Assembly (NCBI RefSeq): GCF_006175985.1
Contig: NZ_SRSH01000004.1
Location: 1-64,000 of the forward strand
Reading direction: 5' to 3'
DNA from: Methylotetracoccus oryzae
GTDB taxonomy: Bacteria; Pseudomonadota; Gammaproteobacteria; Methylococcales; Methylococcaceae
DNA: 64,000 nucleotides
In this document: one piece after another, positions 26,661-34,800 of the stretch
How positions within the stretch are numbered: position 1 is the stretch's first letter
How the letters are laid out: each line of letters starts with the position of its first letter
Notes under the pieces: generated by a model
The model's input: the letters and a program-made list of their open reading frames with translations, nothing else
Told to the model about the DNA's origin: nothing
The model's database searches: none
Program-made: the position numbers and the translations under genes

Positions 26661-27446
26661 TCACGAGTACATCGCGGCAGCCTGTCGGTTGCCGGCTAAC
26701 CGGCCAAGGGGCGGGTGCAGAAGACGATCGAATTCCGTCTTGACCACGGGATAGCACTCGCAGACCCGCGCCTCCAGTCCTGAGCGGTCCATCACCGTGA
26801 TATGACCTCGGTGGTATTCGATCAGTCCTGCGCGCTGCAGTTTCCCGGCGGCCTCGGTGACCCCTTCCCGGCGTACGCCCAGCAGATTGGCGATCAGTTC
26901 CTGCGTCATGTTCAACTCGTTGCTGGCCAACCGATCGAGACTCAGCAGCAGGCACCGACACAGTTGCTGGTCCAGCGAGTGATGCCGATTGCACACCGCC
27001 GTCTGAGCGATCTGCGTAATCAATGCCAGGGCGTACCGCAGCAGCAGATGCTGCAGTGCCTCGCAGCGATCGAATTCCTGCTGCAACATTGACCGCGGCA
27101 GCCGATAGGCGTGACCCGCGCTTTGCACGACGCCACGATTCGGCATGGTTCGACCGCCCATGACGAGAGCGATGCCGAGGAGGCCCTCGTTGCCGACCAT
27201 GGCGACCTCGGTCGATGCACCCTTCTCGTCACAATAGAGCACGGACACGATGCAGTCCGTCGGGAAATACCCATGACGCAACTCGTGCCCAGACTCGTAA
27301 AGAATGTCGCCGAGGGGCATCTCAACCCATTCCAGATACGGCAGAAGACGCCCGTAATCGGCTGCGGGCAACAAGGCGAGGAGATGATTTTGCCGCGGGC
27401 TGCCACGATCGGTCATGAGCGGCATGGCTAAGCGTCTCGTCGGCAT
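26661..27446 (-). CDS. Crp/Fnr-family transcription regulator 2
   Basis: The protein is about 261 residues. The sensor domain has LYESGHELRHGYFPTDCIVS and VGNEGLLGIALVMGGRTMPN, and the winged-helix domain has TQELIANLLGVRREGVTEAA, then GKLQRAGLIEYHRGHI. It is a close paralogue of regulator 3, with the same recognition-helix sequence RREGVTEAAGKLQ. A GGAG site lies six bases before the ATG at 27446. The ligand is unknown and no iron-sulfur cysteine cluster pattern is obvious. No copy of the 20-bp palindrome lies in the upstream gap. Confidence 0.87.
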   Translation of the reverse strand: MPTRRLAMPLMTDRGSPRQNHLLALLPAADYGRLLPYLEWVEMPLGDILYESGHELRHGYFPTDCIVSVLYCDEKGASTEVAMVGNEGLLGIALVMGGRTMPNRGVVQSAGHAYRLPRSMLQQEFDRCEALQHLLLRYALALITQIAQTAVCNRHHSLDQQLCRCLLLSLDRLASNELNMTQELIANLLGVRREGVTEAAGKLQRAGLIEYHRGHITVMDRSGLEARVCECYPVVKTEFDRLLHPPLGRLAGNRQAAAMYS

Positions 27447-27799
27447 AGGGAACTCCACGGATCAGCCCTTGATGTCAGCCGAAAGGCCATGGGTGCGCTC
27501 ACCAAGCCCGGCGTGGTTCCGAACGGCGATGACGAAACGCGGTGGCGCTGCACCTTCTCGAGTTTCGCCGCTCGCATCCTGAACACCCCGTGGCGTGATG
27601 GGAGAAGAAACTCAGCGGCACTTCGGTGACGCTATTCTTTGGTCACTGCGGCAGGGGCGCAATCCGTAGGGCTACCTAGGGAAACCGCGGCAGATTCGGC
27701 TCCATCCTCGGAGTCCAGCTGTCGCGGAATCCCGCGCGGCAAGCGATCGCAGCAGTTAAACCACCGCCTCGCGGACAGCGAGTCCGGTTGGGTGCGCGA
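27447..27799. other. Intergenic region between Crp/Fnr regulators 2 and 3
   Basis: I see no gene and no 20-bp palindrome. A short inverted motif (gtagggctacctaggg, about 27667-27682) resembles the CCTAG repeats seen upstream of the glsB-like gene. Confidence 0.35.
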
Positions 27800-28525
27800 T
27801 CAAAAGCTCACGCCGGCGGCGGGGGGCAGAAGGCGGTCGAACTCGGCCTTGACCACTTGATAGCATTCGCAAACGCGCGCTTCCAGACCTTCGCGATTCA
27901 GCACCTTGATGTGGCCGCGCCGATACTCGATCAGCCCGGCGCGCTGCAGCTTCCCGGCGGCCTCGGTGACGCCCTCGCGGCGGACGCCGAGCATGTTCGC
28001 GATCAATTCCTGCGTCATGACCAACTCGTCCCCGGACAAGCGGTCGAGGCTGAGCAGCAGCCAGCGACAGAGCTGCTGATCCAGGGAATGATGCCGATTG
28101 CAGACGGCGGTCTGCGCCATCTGTGTGATCAAGGCCTGCGTGTAACGCAGCAGCAGATGCAGCAAAACCCCGTAGCGGTCGAACTCCTGCTGCATGATGG
28201 TCCCCCGCAACCGATAGGCATGACCGGCGCTCTGCACGACGGCGCGATTCGGCATGGTGCCGCCGCCCATGAAGAGCGCGACGCCGATGATGCCCTCGTT
28301 ACCGACCACGGCGATTTCAGCCGATGCACCGTTCTCCATCACATAGAGCAGTGACACGATGCAGGTGGTCGGGAAATACACATGGCGTAACTCGCCGCCG
28401 GACTCGTATAGCACGTCGCCGAGCGGCATCGCGACCCGTTCCAGATGAGGCAGCAGCCGCTCGTACTCGTCGGTGGGCAGGACATTCAGCAGGTGGTTTT
28501 GGCGCGGACTGGGTTGGGCATTCAT
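27800..28525 (-). CDS. Crp/Fnr-family transcription regulator 3
   Basis: The protein is about 241 residues. The sensor domain has LYESGGELRHVYFPTTCIVS and VVGNEGIIGVALFMGGGTMP, and the winged helix has TQELIANMLGVRREGVTEAA. It is highly similar to regulator 2 along its whole length, so the pair arose by tandem duplication. An aggag ribosome site precedes the ATG at 28525 (MNAQPSPRQNHLL). Palindromic site 7 lies upstream at 28716-28735, between this gene and the divergent glucan synthase gene. Confidence 0.88.
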   Translation of the reverse strand: MNAQPSPRQNHLLNVLPTDEYERLLPHLERVAMPLGDVLYESGGELRHVYFPTTCIVSLLYVMENGASAEIAVVGNEGIIGVALFMGGGTMPNRAVVQSAGHAYRLRGTIMQQEFDRYGVLLHLLLRYTQALITQMAQTAVCNRHHSLDQQLCRWLLLSLDRLSGDELVMTQELIANMLGVRREGVTEAAGKLQRAGLIEYRRGHIKVLNREGLEARVCECYQVVKAEFDRLLPPAAGVSF

Positions 28526-28853
28526 GAGCGAGCGTCTCCTCTTGCCGCCGGACCGAACGCGGGATGAACAGGGCCTGGACCGGTGTCCGAGCTTAGCACA
28601 GAGGTCCGTCATGGGTGCGGCACCGCACCAAGCGCTCTACTCGTCCGCCGCGCGAGCCGTCGCCGGAGTGTTATCAGACCCCCAGGCACGCGCCATCCGA
28701 ACGCGACGGCAACCCTGTGTGCGTTACCGTACAGACCCCGCCACCCCTTCCGCCTAGGCTGTTTTCTCATTCAGGCAAGGGCTTCGAGCGCGCCGCGGCA
28801 TCGCAAAAAGCCCACTTGCGGCTTTCCTGTTGCAGGCTCGGAACCATCCCAAC
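28526..28853. other. Divergent promoter region of regulator 3 and the glucan synthase gene
   Basis: It contains palindromic site 7 and no other called feature. Confidence 0.45.
28716..28735. promoter_or_regulatory. 20-bp palindromic site 7
   Basis: The sequence is tgtgtgcgttaccgtacaga and matches all 11 fixed positions. It lies about 190 bp from the regulator 3 start and about 120 bp from the glucan synthase start. Confidence 0.62.
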
Positions 28854-31800
28854 ATGATCAGGCGGCGAGACAGAAGACGGTACGCGAGAGTCGACCACCC
28901 CGGGGGGGATGAAGAGCCGATCCGTTTCGAGTTGTTCAGCAACGAACGCCTGGAACAACATGCCGTTAGTCTGGCGCAAGCACAGAAAATCAGCCACCAG
29001 AGGCAAGGACTCAAGCTGATGCCCCGGGTGCGGGAAAACTCGCGGGTATTGCTCGAAGCTTACAAGGCCGTCGCCCTGGCCGTCGGTCGGCAACAGGCCA
29101 TCACGCCGGCGGCGGAATGGCTGCTCGATAACTTCCACGTCATCGAAGAGCAGGTTAGCGACATCCACGTCGACCTGCCCGAAAGCTATTACCGGGAGTT
29201 ACCCAAGCTGGCCGAAGGCATGCTCGCCGGCTATCCCCGTGTCTATGGCATCGCGTGGGCTTTGGTCGCCCACACCGACAGCCGCTTCGCGCCGGATCTG
29301 CTGACGCTGTTCGTGCACGCGTATCAAGGCGTCGACCCCCTGACGCTGGGGGAGCTCTGGGCGATACCGATCACGCTGCGCGTCTTGTTGGTCGAGAACC
29401 TCCGCCGGCTGGCCGTCCGCATCATGCGTTCGCAGAACGGGCGTCGACTCGCCGACGAGTTCGTCGACCGGATCGAACAGCTTACCGTTCAAAGCGACAC
29501 CCCCGACCCTAGCCTGCCCCCCGCGGTTCTACCCCCGATTCCGCTGCGTCAGGCCTATGCGGTCCAAATTCTGCAGCGTCTGCACGACCCGCACCCGGGC
29601 GCCGCGCTGTCCCTTGATGTCCTCAACGACTGGCTGAACGAGCAGGGCGTCAGCCTCGATGAAATCGTGCATCGGGAGCATGCCGACCAGGTCGCCGACA
29701 ACCTGACGGTCCGCAACATCATCACCAGCATGCGGGCCATTTCCGCCTTCGAGTGGCCTCAGTTCGTCGAGGATGCCAGTCTGGTAGACGCGTGCCTGCG
29801 CGCTCATGAGGGCTACGCCGCCATGGACTTCCTGACCCGCGACCGTTATCGCCACGCGGTCGAGGACCTCGCCAAGCGTTCTCCCCATACGGAGGTGGAT
29901 ATCGCATGCCGAGTGATCGCCAAGGTGCGTTGCGTCGGCGAGAACTCCGTCGGCAACACGCGGGAGCAGGAGCCGGGCTACCACTTGATCGGTGCCGGGC
30001 GGTGCGCGTTCGAAGAGGCCGTCGCGTATCGACCATCGCTGAAGCAGCGGCTGCTCCGCGTCTACGTGACGCATGCGGCGCCCGCCTATCTGGGCACACT
30101 GGCTATGCTGACCCTGTTGTTGCTGGCCCTTCCGGTCAGTGCCGCTCTCGCCGCCGGAGTCTCCGGCTTTCCGTTGTTGCTGCTCGGGTTGTTCAGCCTG
30201 TTACCCGCGTCCGATATCGCCGTCGGCCTGGTCAACCGGGCGATCATTGCGGCCCTGCCGCCGCGCCACCTGCCCCGTCTCGAGTTGAAGAACGGTGTGC
30301 CCCAGACGCTCAGCACTTTCGTCGTCGTGCCGACGCTGTTCACCAGTGAAGCCGGGGTCAAAGAGCAGGTGGAACAGTTGGAGATTCGCTATCTCGCCAA
30401 TGCCGGCGGCCATGTGCGCTTCGCCCTGCTGTCGGATTGGGCGGATGCCCCGCAAGAAGCCATGCCGAACGACGAAGCATTATTGAACCTGGCCTGCACG
30501 GCCGTGGCCGCGCTCAACGCGAAGTACGCCGGCGGACAGCGCTTTTTCGTGTTCCACCGCCGGCGCCTATGGAATCCCGGCGAGGGCAAGTGGATGGGCT
30601 GGGAACGCAAACGCGGCAAGCTGCATGAGTTCAACCGTCTGTTGCGTGGTGCCGCCGACACCTCCTTTCTGCCGCTGGACGGCGAACCCGCCACCGCGCC
30701 GCCCGGCGTCTGCTATGTCATCACGCTGGACGCCGACACGAAGTTGCCCATCGGTGCGGTATCGCATCTGGTCGGCGTGGCGGCCCATCCCCTGAACCAG
30801 CCGGTCTTCGACGCCCGCACTCGGCGTGTCGTCGATGGCTACGGGATTCTCCAGCCCCGCGTGACGCCGACGCTGCCGGAGCGACGGGAACGCTCGTTGT
30901 TTCACCGGCTCTTTGCCGGCGCATCCGGGACCGACGCCTATGCCAGCGCCGTCTCCGAGTTGTATCAGGATCTGTTCGCGCTCGGCACTTATGCGGGCAA
31001 GGGTTTGTATCACGTCGACGCCTTCGAGGCGGCCCTCGCCGGACGTGTGCCGGAAAACACCCAGCTCAGTCACGATTTGTTCGAAAGCGTCTACGCCCGC
31101 TGCGCGCTGGTCAGCGACATCGAATTCTTCGAGGAATTCCCTTCCCACACCGAGGTCGCTGCGTCACGCGAACACCGCTGGGTGCGGGGCGACTGGCAAC
31201 TCCTCCCCTGGATCTTCGGCTTGCGGGGCAAGGGCATGCCGATGCTCGGACGCTGGAAGATGATCGATAATCTGCGCCGCTCCCTATCGGCGCCCGGCGC
31301 TTTCTGCACCCTGGTCGCGACCTGGGCCATCCCCAACGCACCGCAGGGTGTTCTGATCGGATTCGTGCTGACGGCCCTGGCCCTGCCCGCGATCCTGGCC
31401 GTCATGGGCGGGTTCACGGCACCCCGCCGCGGCATCCTGCTGGCGACGCATGTGCGGGCGGCCGGCGAGAACGTACTCTGGGCCGTGGGCAACAGCGCGG
31501 TGGCGCTGACCCTGCTCGCCCAACACGCCTGGCGGATGATGGATGCCATCGCCCGGACGCTGGTCCGGCTGTTTATCACCCGGCGCCAGCTGTTGAAGTG
31601 GGTCACCGCACTGGAAGCCAAGGCGGCGTCGGGTTACGCCATCCGTAACCTGATCCGCCCGTTGGGCAGTTCATCGACGATCGTCGTCTGCGCCGGCGCG
31701 CTGGTGCTGCTGTTCAATCCGGCTGGCCTCAAAGGCGCGGCCCCGTTCCTGCTGCTGTGGTGGCTGGCGCCGGTCATTGCCCGCGCACTGAGCCTCCCGC

Positions 31801-34800
31801 CGCGACTCGACCGGGCCGAAACCCTGTTACCCCAGGACTCCGCGCAGCTGCGCCTGATCGGACGGCGCATCTGGCGTTATTTCACCTGTTTCGTGACGGC
31901 CGAGGAAAACCATCTGCCGCCGGACAACTTTCAGGAAGACCCCCAACCCGTTATCGCCCATCGCAGCTCCCCCACCAATTTCGGCCTCTATCTGCTGTCC
32001 GTCGTGGCGGCCCGGGATTTCGGGTGGCTCGGCTTGATGGACGCCGTCGACCGGCTAGAAGCGACGCTGAGAACCCTGCACACGCTGCCGCGTCTCCATG
32101 GCCATTTCTACAACTGGTATGACACGCGCGATCTGCATATGCTGGAACCGCGCTATGTGTCGACCGTGGATAGCGGGAACCTGGCCGGGCATCTGTTGGC
32201 TTTGTCTCAAGCCTGCCGTGAAGCACTGAAGCGACCGCTGGCGTTCCCGAACGCACTGACCGGTCTCGCGGATACCCATAGCCTGCTGATGGCCGCGCTC
32301 GATCGAGTCAATGATGACCGGCGCACGCTCACGGTGACCCGCAAAGAGCTGAGCCAACAAGCCGTTATGCTCGCGGGGCTGTTGGGAAGCGTTCCGGTTG
32401 ACCCGGCCGGGTGGAGTCAGCTGTGGGGCCGCTTGACGGCCTGCGCCGACACGCTGCTCGATTTGGCGCGCGCCCATGCCGCTGAACGCGGCGACGACGG
32501 CGACAGCGAAGTGCTGGCCTGGACGGAGGCCCTGCGCGACGACCTCCGCTCCCACGTGCGCGATGTGGACACCCTGGTGCCCTGGATCCATTTTGCCGAC
32601 CGTCTCCACGCTCAGCTCGCAGCGGACGGCGAGACACCGCTCCCCGGCCCATGGCGGCAAGCGCTTTCCCTGGACACGTGCCTCACCGACCTGCCGCGCG
32701 CTTGCGCGCTGGCCGTAAGCCAGGTCGACGCTGCGCCCGAACGGCTGGCACTGGCACCGGGCGATCAAGCACCGGCAACGATCCTGGAGCGCTCCGGCGA
32801 GCAGGCCGAAGCGCTCGCCTGCCGGCTGGAGTTGCTGGCAACGCAGCTGGACGAACTGTTCCACGCGATGGACTTCCGCTTTCTCTACGACGCGGAGCGC
32901 CACATGTTTGCGCTCGGCTATCGGGTGACGGAAGGCGACCTCGATCCGAGCTATTACGATTTGCTCGCGTCCGAGGCACGCCTCACCAGTTTCATCGCGA
33001 TCGCGAAGCGCGATGTCCCCAGCACGCACTGGTTTCACCTGGGCCGACGCGTGACACGCGCCGCCCGCGGCACGGTCCTGCTGTCGTGGTCGGGATCGAT
33101 GTTCGAATACCTGATGCCGTCGCTGGTGACCTTTACCCCGCGCTACAGCCTGCTGGATCAGACCTGCCGCCTCGTGGTGAAGCGACAGATCGAATACGGC
33201 GCAAAGCGCGGCGTCCCCTGGGGCATTTCCGAGTCGGCCTTCAATGTCCGCGATCTCGCCTTCACCTATCAGTACGCCGCGTTCGGCGTGCCGGGCCTGG
33301 GGATGAAACGAGGACTTGGCGACGACCTGGTGATCGCCCCGTACGCGACGGCGCTGGCCGCCATGTACCTGCCGCATGCCGCCGTCGCGAACTTCGCGCG
33401 GCTTGAAAAGGAGGGGGCCCTGGGGCGCTACGGCTTCTACGAAGCCCTCGATTTCACACCGATCCGGCTGGCTGAGGGGCTGCGCGTCGGCATCGTTCGC
33501 TGCTACATGTCACACCATCAGGGCATGTCCCTAGTCGCCTTCGCGAATGTGGTGCATGACGGTGCGATGCGCCATCGCTTCCATCACGTGCCGCTGATCC
33601 AGGCGGTCGATCTGTTGCTGCAGGAGCGCATTCCGCGCGGCGCGGAAACGAGCAGCATGCCTTACCTCGACCTGCTGTCCGACGTCAAGGAATCGGCCCA
33701 GCCGCCGATTCGGCGGGCACCCTCGCCCACCTCTACCGTTCCCTCCGCGCATCTATTGTCCAATGGCCGTTACGCCGTGATGATCACGGCCGCAGGGTCG
33801 GGCTACAGCGCCTGGCAGAATCTGGCCGTCACGCGTTGGCGCGAAGATACGACGCGGGATGGCTGGGGCAGCTTCATCTATCTGCGCGATATCGCCAGCG
33901 GTCAGGTCTGGTCAGCCGGGTATCAGCCCACAGCCGCATTGCCGGAACACTACCACGTCAGCTTTGCCGAAGACCGCGCCCGCATCACTCGCACGGACGG
34001 CACCCTGGTCAGTACACTCGAGATCGTCGTGTCGCCCGAGGACGATGCCGAAGTGCGGCGCCTGAGCCTGCTGAACACCGGAACCGGCGAGCGGGAAATC
34101 GAGATCACCTCGTACGCGGAGGTCGTGCTGGCACCCCTGACCGCCGACATCGCGCATCCGGCTTTTTCTAATCTGTTTATCCGGACCGAATATCTGCCCC
34201 GTTCGCGCGCGCTACTGGCGCGCCGGCAGCCGCGCACGTCCGCCGACCCGACGCTCTGGGCAGCCCATGTGATCGCCGGCCGCCGCACCGGCGACGGGCT
34301 CGAATATGAAACGGACCGGGCGCGTTTCATCGGGCGCGGACAGACGCTGCGGGAACCGATTGCGGTCATCGACGGCCGCCCGTTGACGAACACCGTCGGC
34401 GCCGTTCTCGATCCGATCTTCAGCTTGCGCACCCGGGTTCGCATTGCCCCGGGCGCGACGGCGCACATGACGTTCACGACCCTGGTCGCCGAGTCACGGG
34501 AGGCAGCGGAGGATCTCGCGGACAAGTACCACAACGTGGCTGCCTTCGACCGCGTGTCGGCCCTGGCGTGGACGCACGCCCATGTGCAACTGCACCATCT
34601 GCGCACCAAACCCGACGAGGCTCATCTATTTCAGGATCTGGCCAACCGCCTGATCTATGCCGACCCCTCGCTACGACCATCCAGCCGGGCGATGCAACTA
34701 AATACCCTGAACGTCACCGGATTGTGGCGGCATGGCATTTCCGGCGATCTTCCGATCGTGTTACTGCGAGTCTCCGGACCGGAGGACCGGACCATCGTCG

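Noticed and set aside
32055-33377. A 440-residue antisense frame inside the glucan synthase gene
   Set aside because: The plus-strand frame is a recognisable enzyme, so this is a shadow.
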